Assembly: GCF_014635585.1 (NCBI RefSeq)
Contig: NZ_BMDC01000001.1
Span: forward strand, 1,092,139 to 1,156,138
DNA length: 64,000 nucleotides
Direction: 5' to 3'
Source: Rothia aerolata
GTDB taxonomy: Bacteria > Actinomycetota > Actinomycetes > Actinomycetales > Micrococcaceae
Made by a program: the position numbers and the translations under genes. This document shows positions 40,912 to 49,530 of the stretch, piece by piece. Every line of letters starts with the position of its first letter. Position 1 is the first letter of the stretch. The notes under the pieces are model-generated. The model worked only from the letters and a program-made list of their open reading frames with translations. It did not search any database and was not told where the DNA came from.

Positions 40912-41239
40912 GTTTACTGCCCTGTTCTATCAATCGTGTGTCTTAAAGACCTTTCAGTACTTTACAGAACAAGTTTTCTCCCGGTCTTATTCCGGGATCG
41001 ACCGGCGCAGATACACCAAAAAGTATTCTTTATTACTATTGGGTAACTTATTATTTTTTATGCCGTAGAATCTTCCTAGCTAGGCTCGAGACTCTAGGGG
41101 ATTTTCGCCTGGTCAACGCGTATCTTAGGGCGGTGCCCAACAAGGCCCGCCAGAACACATCGCACTATATAAAGATGCACCCGGCGCACTAGGGGAAAGC
41201 GCCGGGTGCATCTTTATTTAGCTTCTGCCCAGGAGCCGG
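40912..41239. other. Intergenic stretch with a bidirectional terminator
   Basis: About 330 bases between the LLM gene (start side) and the GyrI-like gene (stop side). The left part is AT-rich and should hold the LLM promoter. TAGAAT at 41066-41071 could be a plus-strand -10 box, and the terminator at 41171 could end such a transcript, but a -35 box at normal spacing is missing. Nothing further can be supported. Confidence 0.4.
41171..41215. terminator. Terminator behind the GyrI-like gene
   Basis: Perfect 16-bp stem AAAGATGCACCCGGCG (41171-41186) with 41200-41215, 13-base loop, followed by TATTTA on the plus side and TATATAG on the minus side. It most likely ends the minus-strand trhO/GyrI-like transcript, 25 bp after the stop. 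Confidence 0.85.
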
Positions 41240-41713
41240 CTACACCGGCGACTCCACGCCGTCCACAGCAGACCAACAGTACATGCGGTAGTTCTCGGCG
41301 GTAACATCGCCGGGGCCGTAGACTTCAAGGTTCACACCGGTGGGGCTGATTCCCTTGTGGGGTATGAAAGTGGAATGGAGATAGTCAAAGCCGGGCTTGA
41401 TCGATTCGGCGGCAGGGCCCTCCACCAGCACCGTGGCGTACATGGCCGCTGGAACAATCACGCCGGTCAGCCCCAGAGCCGATACCGCGGGAATCCCCTG
41501 CACAATGAAACCCGCCGTGTAGGTGAAACCCTCGTCGGCGGCGTCCGGCATCAGAACCCCCACCTTCTGTAGCTTGGCGGTAGCAGCCTTCTGCTCCTCG
41601 CTCAGACGGTCAAAAAGCTCCTTCCACACGCCCGCAAAATCACTGTCTTCGCTGGCATTGATGGTTACACCCGCCACCAAGAAATTGCCGTATTCAATGA
41701 GCGCTGTTTCCAT
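41240..41713 (-). CDS. GyrI-like small-molecule-binding domain protein
   Basis: 157 residues. The sequence VWKELFDRLSEEQKAATAKLQKVGVLMPDAADEGFTYTAGFIV and AMYATVLVEGPAAESIKPGFDYLHSTFIPHKG follows the SOUL/GyrI-like effector-binding fold, as found in stand-alone proteins and in AraC/MerR regulators. No DNA-binding part is present. It could bind a hydrophobic or cationic small molecule; ligand unknown. It lies two bases downstream of trhO on the same strand and before a terminator. Confidence 0.75.
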   Translation of the reverse strand: METALIEYGNFLVAGVTINASEDSDFAGVWKELFDRLSEEQKAATAKLQKVGVLMPDAADEGFTYTAGFIVQGIPAVSALGLTGVIVPAAMYATVLVEGPAAESIKPGFDYLHSTFIPHKGISPTGVNLEVYGPGDVTAENYRMYCWSAVDGVESPV

Positions 41714-41715
41714 AG

Positions 41716-42594
41716 TTAAGCGGTGGCCGCCTGCTTCTCTCCCAGAGCCTTCGCCGCGCAGTCGGGGCAGAGCAGCACGAGGTCGCGCACGCCGTCCACG
41801 TCCAAATTCTCAAACCGGTTAGCTGGGGCACCGCAGTGCTCACATTCACCGATCGTCACGGTATCGGGCGAGAAATTCATGTGCTGGCGCTTATCAAAGA
41901 TGTAGAGGGAACCCTCCCACAGGCCAGAGTCACCGTACTTTTCGCCATAGCGCACAATACCGCCGTCAATCTGGTAAATCTCCTTGAAACCGCGGTTCTT
42001 CATCAGCGCAGAGAGGATTTCGCAACGAATGCCGCCGGTGCAGTAGGTGACCACGGGCTTATCTTTGAGATCGTCGTACTTACCCGACTCAATCTCGCGA
42101 ATAAAGTCATGGGTGGTGCGCACGTCGGGCACAATAGCGTTTTTAAACTTACCGATTTTCGCCTCAAAAGCGTTACGGCCGTCGAAGAAAACTACCTCAT
42201 CGCCGCGCTCTTCAACCAGCTTGTTCACTTCTTCGGGTTTGAGGTGCACGCCGCCGCCAATCACGCCGTTTTCATCGACCTTGAGCTCGTCGGGGGCACC
42301 AAAGGCAACAATCTCATCGCGGGCCTTGACCGACAGGCGCGGAAAATCAGCCGAAGAACCCTCAGACCACTTCAGTTCCAGCTTCTCAAAACCGGGATAC
42401 TTGCGGGTGGTCTTGCCGTACTGTTTCAGGGCGTTGATATCGCCGCCGAGGGTACCGTTAATGCCGTGCTTAGAGATGAGGATACGACCGGTCAGACCCC
42501 ACTTCTCGCAAAGGGCTTTCTGCCAGAGCATGACTGCGGTGGGGTCGGTAACGGGGGCAAAGCAGTAATAGAGAATGATTTTTTCTTGAGACAC
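41716..42594 (-). CDS. trhO: tRNA uridine(34) hydroxylase (rhodanese-like TrhO)
   Basis: 292 residues of the UPF0176/YceA family, which hydroxylates U34 of certain tRNAs. N-terminal acylphosphatase-like part [24 protein letters not shown] and GINGTLGG; central rhodanese domain with [21 protein letters not shown] holding the catalytic Cys; the C-terminus has a zinc-like [16 protein letters not shown] and VLLCPDC, a pair of CxxC motifs. Gene is directly upstream of the GyrI-like gene, separated by two bases. Confidence 0.92.
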   Translation of the reverse strand: MSQEKIILYYCFAPVTDPTAVMLWQKALCEKWGLTGRILISKHGINGTLGGDINALKQYGKTTRKYPGFEKLELKWSEGSSADFPRLSVKARDEIVAFGAPDELKVDENGVIGGGVHLKPEEVNKLVEERGDEVVFFDGRNAFEAKIGKFKNAIVPDVRTTHDFIREIESGKYDDLKDKPVVTYCTGGIRCEILSALMKNRGFKEIYQIDGGIVRYGEKYGDSGLWEGSLYIFDKRQHMNFSPDTVTIGECEHCGAPANRFENLDVDGVRDLVLLCPDCAAKALGEKQAATA

Positions 42595-42662
42595 CTTTTA
42601 ATCCTACTCTTTCCAGGTTCCACCCGCCCGGTGCACCGGGGTAAGAGGTCTCACCGCTAAAA

Positions 42663-43109
42663 CTAGGAGCCCAGACGGAAGCGGCGACCGCTTGAAGAGG
42701 TGGGGATAATTTCAACGAATTCAATTTTTTCGGTGTGAAGCCAGGGCTCCAGGTTCAGCGAGTGCGCGTGGGCGATCTCTTCGGAGTCAGTGAGTAGCCG
42801 AGCTACACCGTGGATGTTCACCGAGTAGGCTCCGCCGCCCTCCACCCGGTCGAACTCAACGGTAACTTTTTCTTCAATCATGAGCCGGGTGAGCTTAGAC
42901 CCCGAAGCGGTGCGGAAATAGATTTTGCCGGAATCGGTGATGATATTGATGGGGGTGATGTAAATTTCGCCGTCAAGAAAAGTACCCAGCCGGGCGAAGT
43001 TGGTCTGTTCCGCCAGCTCCCAGCACTCTTCCTCGCTCAAAATGGTCACCGGATTACCGTGCGCCTCTGCGCGGTTGGGATCGTGAATATTCATCTTTGG
43101 AGTAGTCAT
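42663..43109 (-). CDS. PPOX-type flavin-binding protein, second copy
   Basis: 148 residues, split-barrel fold with PVTILSEEECWELAEQTNFARLGTFLDGEIYITPINIIT and YFRTASGSKLTRLMIEEKVTVEFDRVEG. Related to the protein at 37310 but only in fold. Ligand probably FMN or a similar cofactor; substrate unknown. AATAAT lies exactly seven bases before ATG 43109 and no ribosome site is present; an in-frame ATG ten codons earlier (43139) would overlap that box and is rejected. Divergent from the helicase gene, with the starts 96 bp apart. Confidence 0.85.
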   Translation of the reverse strand: MTTPKMNIHDPNRAEAHGNPVTILSEEECWELAEQTNFARLGTFLDGEIYITPINIITDSGKIYFRTASGSKLTRLMIEEKVTVEFDRVEGGGAYSVNIHGVARLLTDSEEIAHAHSLNLEPWLHTEKIEFVEIIPTSSSGRRFRLGS

Positions 43110-43116
43110 AGTCACA

Positions 43117-43122
43117 ATTATT
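43117..43122 (-). promoter_or_regulatory. Candidate -10 box of leaderless PPOX message
   Basis: AATAAT on the minus strand (five of six consensus bases), seven bases before ATG 43109. Confidence 0.5.
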
Positions 43123-43204
43123 CCAGCCTCTTTCCGCAAGATACCGACTATTACGGGCGAGAAACATCGGCGCCCGCCAGCCCACTTTCAGGCAGAATAG
43201 AGGA

Positions 43205-45631
43205 GTGCGCAAAGAAACCTCCCTCGAATCCCTACCTCCCCACCTCGCCGAGATCATCGGCAAGCTGGGCTACGGCCCCCAGCCCGAGCAGATTACCCAC
43301 GTGCGCACAGTGCCCGCCCGGGCTGCCCAAACCTCACCCTGGCCCACCTGGCTACACAGCGACGTCCGCGATGCCTTTGAATCGCTCGGCATTACCGAGC
43401 CCTACACTCACCAGGTACAGGCCGCCCATTTCGTACACGAGTCAGCTCAGACCGGGGGTAGGCGGCACCTGATTCTTTCCACCGGAACGGCCTCGGGCAA
43501 GTCCCTCTCCTACCTCATGCCCTGCCTGCACGCCGTCCACAGCGGGGAGCTCACCCCCGGGGCCGGTCTGCAGGACGAGCGCGCTACGGTTCTCTACCTC
43601 TCCCCCACCAAGGCGCTGGCCGCCGACCAGCTCAACTCGCTGCGAGCGCTCAACCTACCCACCGTGCGGGCTGAAGCCTATGACGGCGACACCCCGGCTG
43701 AGTCGCGCCGGTGGATTCGCGCCCACGCCAACGTGCTTCTCTGTAACCCCGATATGCTACATTTCGGAATCCTTCCCCACCATTCCTCCTGGTCTTCTTT
43801 TCTGCGCCGCCTCAAATACGTGGTGCTCGATGAAGCGCACTCCTACCGGGGCGTTTTCGGCGCGCATGTGGCGGTGCTTTTGCGACGGTTGCGCAGGATT
43901 TGCCGCCACTACGGTTCCTCGCCCGTCTTTTTTGGTGCGTCGGCGACCTCGGCAGAGCCGGCTGCCTCTTTTGCCCGTCTGCTGGGGGTTGAGCAAGGGC
44001 AGGTGCAGGCAATCACCGAAGACACCGCCCCTCACGGTGCTGTGCACACCGTGCTCTGGGAGCCGGAATTCCGCGAGCAGGTCACCGACCAGCTATCAGC
44101 CGCGGTGGATACCCGCTCCGAAGCCGAGAAGAAGGCCCCGGTGCGCAAGTCGGTGATTGAGCAGGGGGCAGAGATGCTCACCGACCTGGTGCTCGACCGC
44201 ACCCGCACCATCGCCTTTATCAAATCCCGGCGCGGAGCAGAGGCTATCGCCCAAACTACCCAGCGCTACCTCGATGAGGTGGAAGTGGGCCTGGCCCACC
44301 GGGTACAGGCCTACCGCTCTGGTTTCCTACCCGAGGAGCGCCGGGAGCTAGAGCGGCAGTTGCGTTCCGGGGAGATTCTGGGCATCGCCTCCACCTCGGC
44401 ACTGGAGCTGGGAATCGACATAGCGGGGCTGGACGCCGTTCTGGTGGCGGGGTGGCCGGGCACCCGCGCGTCCTTCTTCCAGCAGATTGGCCGGGCTGGC
44501 CGGGCGGGCCAAGACTCGCTGGCGGTACTGATTGCCTCCGACGACCCGCTGGACACCTACCTGGTGCACCACCCCGAGGATATTTTTACGGTGGTGGAGT
44601 CCACCGTGTTTGACCCCGAGAACCCCTACGTGCTCTCACCCCACCTGTGTGCTGCCGCCGCCGAGCTGCCTCTTCGCGCTGAGGAGATTTCTCTCTTCGG
44701 TGCCTCTGCCCCGGCGCTCTTGGAGCGGCTGGAACGGCAGGGTTATTTACGACGGCGCGCCACCGGCTGGTTCTGGACCCACCCCGAGTCTGCCTCCGAG
44801 CTGGTAGACCTGCGCGGCGGCGGGGGCGCTCCGCTACAGATTATCGAGGTGGATACCGGCACGGTGATTGGCACCATGGATTCCTCCCAGGCAAAGCACC
44901 AGGGCCACCCCGGCGCTATCTACACCCACCAGTCCGCCACCTTTGTGGTTGAAGATCTCGACCTGGAAAACCGCATCGTGGCGGTCTCCCGGGTTTTTCC
45001 CGACTACTTTACCCAGTCCCGCGACCTCACCGAGGTCACGGTGCTCTCCGAGGAACGCACCGAGCAGTGGGGGCCGGTGACCATGCATTTTGGTCATGTG
45101 CGCGTGCGCACCCAGGTGGTCTCGTATCAGCGCAAGTCTATTATTGGCCAGGAGAACCTGGGGGAAGAGCTCTTAGACCTACCGCCTGAAAACCTGGTGA
45201 CCACCGCTGTCTGGTGGACTATCCCTCCCACGGTCATGACCGGCGCCGGGGTTACCGAACCGGCTTTTCCCGGTGCCCTGCACGCTGCCGAGCACGCCGC
45301 TATCGGCCTGCTACCGCTAATTGCTACCTGCGACCGCTGGGATATTGGCGGGCTCTCCACCGCTCTGCACATGGATACCGAGGCCCCCACCATCTTCGTC
45401 TATGACGGCCACGCCGGGGGCGCGGGCTTTGCCGAGCGGGGCTTCGAGGCCGCCCGCCACTGGCTCACCGCCACGCTAGACACCGTCCTTGCCTGCCAGT
45501 GCGAGGAGGGCTGCCCCTCCTGCGTGCAGTCGCCCAAGTGCGGTAACCGTAATGAGCCCCTGGATAAGGACGGCGCCCGACGGCTACTCGAGGCCCTGCT
45601 GGTACAGGCGGGGGAGGCTGAATCTGACTAG
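43205..45631 (+). CDS. DEAD/DEAH-box helicase with C-terminal zinc domain (MrfA-like)
   Basis: 808 residues. Superfamily 2 motifs in order: Q-like YTHQVQAAHFV, I LSTGTASGKSLSYLMP, Ia YLSPTKALAADQL, II VVLDEAHSYRG (DEAH), III FFGASATSAEP, V ASTSALELGIDI, VI QQIGRAGRAGQ. The C-terminal DUF1998 part ends with CQCEEGCPSCVQSPKCG, a four-Cys metal site of MrfA-type DNA repair helicases. It matches the actinobacterial helicase that sits opposite the tad genes (Rv3649 position). Start GTG has CAGAAT six bases upstream. Ends 14 bp from the convergent TadE-like gene. Confidence 0.93.
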   Translation: MRKETSLESLPPHLAEIIGKLGYGPQPEQITHVRTVPARAAQTSPWPTWLHSDVRDAFESLGITEPYTHQVQAAHFVHESAQTGGRRHLILSTGTASGKSLSYLMPCLHAVHSGELTPGAGLQDERATVLYLSPTKALAADQLNSLRALNLPTVRAEAYDGDTPAESRRWIRAHANVLLCNPDMLHFGILPHHSSWSSFLRRLKYVVLDEAHSYRGVFGAHVAVLLRRLRRICRHYGSSPVFFGASATSAEPAASFARLLGVEQGQVQAITEDTAPHGAVHTVLWEPEFREQVTDQLSAAVDTRSEAEKKAPVRKSVIEQGAEMLTDLVLDRTRTIAFIKSRRGAEAIAQTTQRYLDEVEVGLAHRVQAYRSGFLPEERRELERQLRSGEILGIASTSALELGIDIAGLDAVLVAGWPGTRASFFQQIGRAGRAGQDSLAVLIASDDPLDTYLVHHPEDIFTVVESTVFDPENPYVLSPHLCAAAAELPLRAEEISLFGASAPALLERLERQGYLRRRATGWFWTHPESASELVDLRGGGGAPLQIIEVDTGTVIGTMDSSQAKHQGHPGAIYTHQSATFVVEDLDLENRIVAVSRVFPDYFTQSRDLTEVTVLSEERTEQWGPVTMHFGHVRVRTQVVSYQRKSIIGQENLGEELLDLPPENLVTTAVWWTIPPTVMTGAGVTEPAFPGALHAAEHAAIGLLPLIATCDRWDIGGLSTALHMDTEAPTIFVYDGHAGGAGFAERGFEAARHWLTATLDTVLACQCEEGCPSCVQSPKCGNRNEPLDKDGARRLLEALLVQAGEAESD

Positions 45632-45645
45632 GAGCTGGCCGGCTA

Positions 45646-46011
45646 CTATCTTGGCGGCCCCGCCCTGCTCAGGGATTCCGCCGGTCCCAGAAAGAAGAAG
45701 GGACCCGTAATCTCCGAGCTAGTTCGAACATCGACCGTTCCCTCAAGATTCGCTGGCTGATTGCAGTTCACCAGTTGCGCCCGGTTTGCCCGGGCTACCT
45801 CGGCGGCGAGTTCGCAGGGGTTTCCCGGTCTCAGCCCGCGGGCGGCGTCTGCGGCGGCAAGAGCGGCCAGGTCTGCGGCCCTGGCAGCTTTCTGGTTGGC
45901 GGTGACCACTCCGATGAGGCCCGCTACTACAGTCAGAAGAACCAAGAGCAGGGCAATGATGCCCAGGGCAAGCACCGTTCCCGAGCCCCGCTCGCGGTCT
46001 TTCCTAGTCAT
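45646..46011 (-). CDS. TadE/TadG-like pilus-associated protein (Rv3654c-like)
   Basis: 121 residues: a basic start MTRKDRERGSGT, one hydrophobic helix (VLALGIIALLLVLLTVVAGLIGVV), then ANQKAARAADLAALAAADAARG, the helix pattern of TadG/Flp-associated minor proteins. Function is assumed to be in pilus assembly or secretion. GGAGGA with a suitable spacer precedes the ATG, which overlaps the TadE stop by eight bases. It is the last gene of the tad cluster. Convergent with the helicase. Confidence 0.82.
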   Translation of the reverse strand: MTRKDRERGSGTVLALGIIALLLVLLTVVAGLIGVVTANQKAARAADLAALAAADAARGLRPGNPCELAAEVARANRAQLVNCNQPANLEGTVDVRTSSEITGPFFFLGPAESLSRAGPPR

Positions 46012-46384
46012 GGCTGGCTCCTCCCTCTGCTGGCGTTACTGCCACTGCGGTGAGCTCCCACCCTGTCATCGCCCCGATCGCCCCGGGAGCAGGCTTACTC
46101 ACGGAGACCTGCACCATCTCGCCGTCAGAACTCAGCGCTATCTCGGTAGCGGGTTCTACCTCCCGAGCCAGACGCTCTACTGTCTGGGAGCTTTCGCCAC
46201 GGGCGGCCGCCCGCGCTGCGATTCGAGCTGATTCCTCTAGCTTCACCTGGGTCAGGCCCACCGCACAGGCTCCCAAAACCAGGGCCAGAATAAAGACCAC
46301 GGCGGGAAGAACCACTGCAAATTCAGCGGTGACCGCCCCGGTTTCTTTATCGCGGGAAGAACCCCTATCTATCAGCTTGTTCAT
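46004..46384 (-). CDS. TadE-family pilus assembly protein
   Basis: 126 residues with the TadE N-terminus: DKETGAVTAEFAVVLPAVVFILALVLGACAVGLTQVKLEESARIAARAAARG, in which the GAVTAEFA segment and single helix resemble a prepilin-like anchor. It is expected outside the membrane as a minor pseudopilin. ATG 46384 is selected for its GGGAG ribosome site; an upstream TTG at 46396 is not needed. It overlaps the next gene by eight bases. A hairpin separates it from the pilin gene. Confidence 0.85.
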   Translation of the reverse strand: MNKLIDRGSSRDKETGAVTAEFAVVLPAVVFILALVLGACAVGLTQVKLEESARIAARAAARGESSQTVERLAREVEPATEIALSSDGEMVQVSVSKPAPGAIGAMTGWELTAVAVTPAEGGASHD

Positions 46385-46403
46385 GTTTTCTCCCAAGAGG
46401 GTA

Positions 46404-46451
46404 CCCCGGCAGAAGAACCACCCCTGCCTGAAAGGTCTTCTTCTACCGGGG
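46404..46451 (-). terminator. Intercistronic hairpin between flp and tadE
   Basis: On the minus strand CCCCGGTAGAAGAAGACC pairs with GGTTCTTCTGCCGGGG, about 15 bp with one bulge, 21 bp after the pilin stop. It lacks a T-run. Hairpins behind pilin genes often protect the abundant pilin message or partly stop transcription; that role is inferred. Confidence 0.55.
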
Positions 46452-46471
46452 ATTTTCTCGGGGTCTCCCGT

Positions 46472-46693
46472 TTAGGCCCCGGTACTGAGCGCATTTTCAA
46501 CGATGCCCATGAGGAGCTGGCGAACCTCATCGGATTTGAGAATCACCACCAGAAGCCCGGCGAAGCCCACCGCCGCCAGCATTACAATGCCGTATTCGGC
46601 GGTGGTGGCACCGGTTTCAGAACCGAGTACCTCGCCCTCGAGGGTCTGGTTCTCAGCGCTAGCGGAATCTCGGTGGATGGGTGTGGTTTCCAT
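46472..46693 (-). CDS. Flp-like pilin (DUF4244)
   Basis: 73 residues. A hydrophilic leader of about 28 residues ends in SETGATTAEYGIVMLAAVGFAGLLVVIL; the G-A-TTAEYG motif is the Flp-type prepilin cleavage context with Glu at +5, then a single hydrophobic helix. The short C-terminal part KSDEVRQLLMGIVENALSTGA is charged and then amphipathic. AAGGAGAC precedes the ATG. No prepilin peptidase gene is in view. Likely the main subunit of the tad fibre. Confidence 0.88.
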   Translation of the reverse strand: METTPIHRDSASAENQTLEGEVLGSETGATTAEYGIVMLAAVGFAGLLVVILKSDEVRQLLMGIVENALSTGA

Positions 46694-46933
46694 TGTTGTC
46701 TCCTTATTGACTGTGCAATTTTTCTTGGTCGCCGGGGCGGAAACCCCGGTTACCTCTAGAATGCATTTTTTAACTGTGTTTTGCTAGATTTTTCTTAAAT
46801 CTGTGGATAAATAGTGTTCTTTTATATATTTTAATTACTTTTTAAGCCACCTGTGCACAGAGGTTTGGGTTTTCCACAGGCAATTTCCCTCCTTTCCAAG
46901 GCGGTTTTCCACAGGTCTCACCTCCCCAAACCA
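46694..46933. other. AT-rich control region upstream of flp with DnaA-box-like sites
   Basis: 240 bases, much more AT-rich than the surroundings. It holds TGTGGATAA at 46802-46810 (perfect complement of TTATCCACA) and TTTTCCACA at 46870-46878 and 46905-46913. It must contain the pilin promoter, since flp has its own strong ribosome site and a 240-bp gap from tadC. Site assignment is by consensus only. Confidence 0.5.
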
Positions 46934-47410
46934 TCAAGGCAGCACCGCAGGAACCATAGAAATCAGCACGGGAAGCACGCCCAAGCAGATAAAAGCGGGC
47001 AGGGAACACAGCCCCAGGGGAACCACCAGCTTGACTCCCAGCTTGGCCGCTGATTTTTCAGAGGTTCGGTAGCCCTTTCTTCGCTCGCGGGCAGCCATGA
47101 TTTCAATCAGGGCGGCAGAGGGAGCACCTGTTTCCACCATGAAACCCAGCGTGTCTCTGAGAGGAACCAGCTCAGCGGGTGTCGGTTCCCCTGCCCATGC
47201 TTGGCCCCAGCTACCACCCGCCTTCAAGCGCAGAACCACAGTGTGTAAATATTCCCGGTGCCGTCCTCCCTCCAGCTCCCCCAGCCGTTCCAGGGCAAGA
47301 ACCAAAGAGAGCCCGGCAGAGAGCATGGCTGCCGTCAGTTCCAGGTAGAGGGCAGGGTTCAGCCCAGTATCTTCCGACCTCAGCTTCCCGGTCGGTCTTC
47401 GCGCCATCAC
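46934..47410 (-). CDS. TadC-like type II secretion F-domain protein
   Basis: 158 residues. N-terminal helix LYLELTAAMLSAGLSLVLALERLGEL, a central loop GAPSAALIEIMAARERRKGYRTSEKSAAKLGVKLVVPLGLCSLPAFICLGVLPVLISMVPAVL ends with two hydrophobic helices. This is the T2SSF layout, shorter than full TadC, as in the actinobacterial tad clusters. It forms the inner-membrane platform with TadB. GTG 47410 overlaps the tadB stop by four bases; an ATG one codon later (47407) is equally possible. Confidence 0.85.
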   Translation of the reverse strand: MMARRPTGKLRSEDTGLNPALYLELTAAMLSAGLSLVLALERLGELEGGRHREYLHTVVLRLKAGGSWGQAWAGEPTPAELVPLRDTLGFMVETGAPSAALIEIMAARERRKGYRTSEKSAAKLGVKLVVPLGLCSLPAFICLGVLPVLISMVPAVLP

Positions 47411-48057
47411 AGCTCACCCCGCTCAGCCGAGGTAACCAAGCGAGCAGTCCAGCGGCGTCCTACCAGAGCAAGGCCGAGTCCCAGAACAGCTGCAACTACC
47501 CCGGGTACCGAGCCGAAGAGAACCCCCAGAGGATCAGTGCCCATAAGCATTCCGAGACCGAGCCCCAGCAGAGGTAGCCAGGAGAGAATATGCCCGGTAG
47601 ATTTTGGCCCCGACATAGCGGAGTCTCTCGCCTGGGTCAGGTCAATTTCACTTTCGTAAAATCGGGCCAGACGTTCAAGGGTCTCGGCAAGACCCGCCCC
47701 GGTACGTTCAGAAATCATCCAGCAGGCCGCCAGCTCAGCTACCCGTGCGCGTGAGTATTCCCGAGCAAGGGAAGATCCAACAGTCTCCAGCGCCGAGAAA
47801 ACCGGCCGGCCGCCACGGGCAGAGCGAGCGCAGCAGGAAAGCACCGTATCCAGATCTTCTCGCGCGGCGGTCAGGGCGGCGCGGTCTGAAGCTGTCAGTA
47901 GGCGTTCCAAGGGGTCACTGGGTGCTTCTATCGGAGCCTGTTCTGCCCGCAGGCGCTCAAAAACGGTGGCGGGGCTGCACCCGGCTTTGAGCAGGGCAGA
48001 CATGCGCCAGGCAAGGTTGGGCCAGAGCTCCATTTCGTCGATGCTGAGAGGCTTCAC
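47407..48057 (-). CDS. TadB-like type II secretion F-domain protein
   Basis: 216 residues with GTG 48057. N-terminal ELWPNLAWRMSALLKAGCSPATVFERL, then RSARGGRPVFSALETVGSSLAREYSRARVAELAACWMISERTGAGLAETLERLARFYESEIDLTQ, the T2SSF core, and two C-terminal helices. GTG is chosen because it overlaps the tadA TGA (GTGA) and has GGGAGG seven bases before it; a longer ATG frame from 48138 would overlap tadA by 85 bp. Inner-membrane platform of the Tad machine. Confidence 0.85.
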   Translation of the reverse strand: MKPLSIDEMELWPNLAWRMSALLKAGCSPATVFERLRAEQAPIEAPSDPLERLLTASDRAALTAAREDLDTVLSCCARSARGGRPVFSALETVGSSLAREYSRARVAELAACWMISERTGAGLAETLERLARFYESEIDLTQARDSAMSGPKSTGHILSWLPLLGLGLGMLMGTDPLGVLFGSVPGVVAAVLGLGLALVGRRWTARLVTSAERGEL

Positions 48058-49334
48058 CGCTGTGCCTCCCGCAACAGTTCCTGCCCCGCCGGGCTCCACT
48101 CGAGAACCGAGCGCCGCCTGCACTTTTGCCAGGAACACAGGGGCTCAACGGCCAACTCACCCCGCCGCAGTACCAGCCGCCCTATTTCCGCAATAAAACG
48201 CTGGCTCGCTCTTCGCTCGATATGGATTACGAATTCAAGAGCGGTAGATGCTTGCAGTGCCAGGGCCTCAGCACTCATACCTGCCAGGGCTCCCAGAGCA
48301 TAGAGCCGGGCAGGAACAGCCGCCGCCGAGTTAGCGTGCAGGGTTCCGCCGGTTCCCGAATGGCCGGTGTTCATGGCGGTGAGCATGTCGGCAATTTCGG
48401 CCCCGCGACATTCGCCTAGTACCAGCCGAGAGGGCCGCATGCGCAGGGCCTGCCGCACCAGCTCTGCCAGGTCGGTTTCGCCCCGCCCCTCGGTATTGGC
48501 GGCCCGGGTCTGTAGGCTGACCACGTGCGGGTGGGCGGGAGCCAACTCGGCAGAATCCTCAATTGTTACTATCCGCTCGTTCTCCGGGCAGGATGAAAGC
48601 AGGGCATTGAGCAGGGTTGTCTTGCCGGTCCCGGTACCGCCGCTGATAAGAAAGTTCTTCTTCTGGCGCGCCAGAAAGCGCAGCACTGCGGCGACTTCCT
48701 CACCGAACATGCCGCGGTTGCGCAGCTCTCCCAGGCCGGGGCGCTGGCTCGGCTGAATGCGAATTGAGAGCAGCGGAGAGCCGCGGGAGATAGGCGGTAA
48801 GACCGCGTGCACGCGGTAGCCACTTTCGGTCTGGACGTCGGCGCTAGGGACGGCGTCGTCCAAGCGGGCGCCCGCGGCGGTAATGAGCCGCACGGCAAGT
48901 GCCCGCACCGCGGCGTCGTCCGCAAAAGACACCTCGGTGCGCCTGAGCTGCCCGGCGGCTTCAATCCACACGTCGGTGGGAGAATTGACGAAGATGTCGG
49001 TGATCCCCTCGATAGCCAGCAGGGGTTCTAAGACCCCTAGACCGCACAACTCTGCCTGTAAGAGACGGCTCGCCCGCTGGATTTGCTCCTCCTGAAGATG
49101 CAGGGGCTCCTGCTCCTCCACCTCCCGTACCAGGGCATCAAGGCTGGCGGGGCTTGTATCGATAACAGCGGGCGCGAAGAACTGCTCCCGGGCCCGGCGA
49201 ACGGTCAGCTCCACCGGGTCCCTTTCCCCAGCGCTGACTACCGGAGGAGGCTTTTCCCCGCGTCCTGAGATTTGCCGTAGACCCTCAAACTGCTGGGGGT
49301 AGCGGGCAGCAATTTCCTTAAACAGGGTTGCCAT
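48054..49334 (-). CDS. TadA-like secretion ATPase (CpaF)
   Basis: 426 residues. Hexameric ATPase powering the Tad apparatus. Seen: ITDIFVNSPTDVWIE, the Asp-box-like HAVLPPISRGSPLLSIRI, Walker A ISGGTGTGKTTLLNALLSS, the Asp-box TIEDSAELA, Walker B RLVLGECRGAEIADMLTAMNTGHSGTGGTLHAN with the His box. AAAGGAG precedes ATG 49334; an in-frame ATG eight codons earlier is less good. It is the first gene of the tad operon. A CpaE/septum-site-like gene, usual upstream in actinobacteria (Rv3660c position), is missing here. Confidence 0.93.
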   Translation of the reverse strand: MATLFKEIAARYPQQFEGLRQISGRGEKPPPVVSAGERDPVELTVRRAREQFFAPAVIDTSPASLDALVREVEEQEPLHLQEEQIQRASRLLQAELCGLGVLEPLLAIEGITDIFVNSPTDVWIEAAGQLRRTEVSFADDAAVRALAVRLITAAGARLDDAVPSADVQTESGYRVHAVLPPISRGSPLLSIRIQPSQRPGLGELRNRGMFGEEVAAVLRFLARQKKNFLISGGTGTGKTTLLNALLSSCPENERIVTIEDSAELAPAHPHVVSLQTRAANTEGRGETDLAELVRQALRMRPSRLVLGECRGAEIADMLTAMNTGHSGTGGTLHANSAAAVPARLYALGALAGMSAEALALQASTALEFVIHIERRASQRFIAEIGRLVLRRGELAVEPLCSWQKCRRRSVLEWSPAGQELLREAQR

Positions 49335-49388
49335 GGTGCTCCTTTCTTTGAAGCCCATTGCACCCGCTTCTTCGCCAAAAATCTAGCC

Positions 49389-49447
49389 TGTGGATAAGGG
49401 GGTTTCGCGCCTACCGCAGAAGACCGGGCCAGGCCGACTTATCCACA
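49389..49447. promoter_or_regulatory. Pair of facing DnaA-box-like sites between tadA and the polymerase gene
   Basis: TGTGGATAA at 49389-49397 and TTATCCACA at 49439-49447 are perfect and in opposite orientation, 41 bp apart. They lie in the 196-bp divergent region of the two genes. Three similar sites occur before flp. Binding is inferred from consensus. Confidence 0.5.
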
Positions 49448-49517
49448 TTTTTCGGGTGGACAAGTTGGTCACACTCGGCGCAAAAGTGCAAACCTGTTGG
49501 CAGCGGTAACCATCGGG

Positions 49518-49523
49518 GATAAT
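49518..49523 (+). promoter_or_regulatory. Candidate -10 box of leaderless polymerase message
   Basis: GATAAT is followed by seven bases and ATG 49531; TTGGCA at 49497 is a possible -35 box at short spacing (15 bp). Confidence 0.45.
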
Positions 49524-49530
49524 GGTGCCT

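Noticed and set aside
48058-48138. N-terminal extension of tadB from ATG 48138
   Set aside because: It would overlap tadA by 85 bp; GTG 48057 has a GTGA overlap and GGGAGG site.
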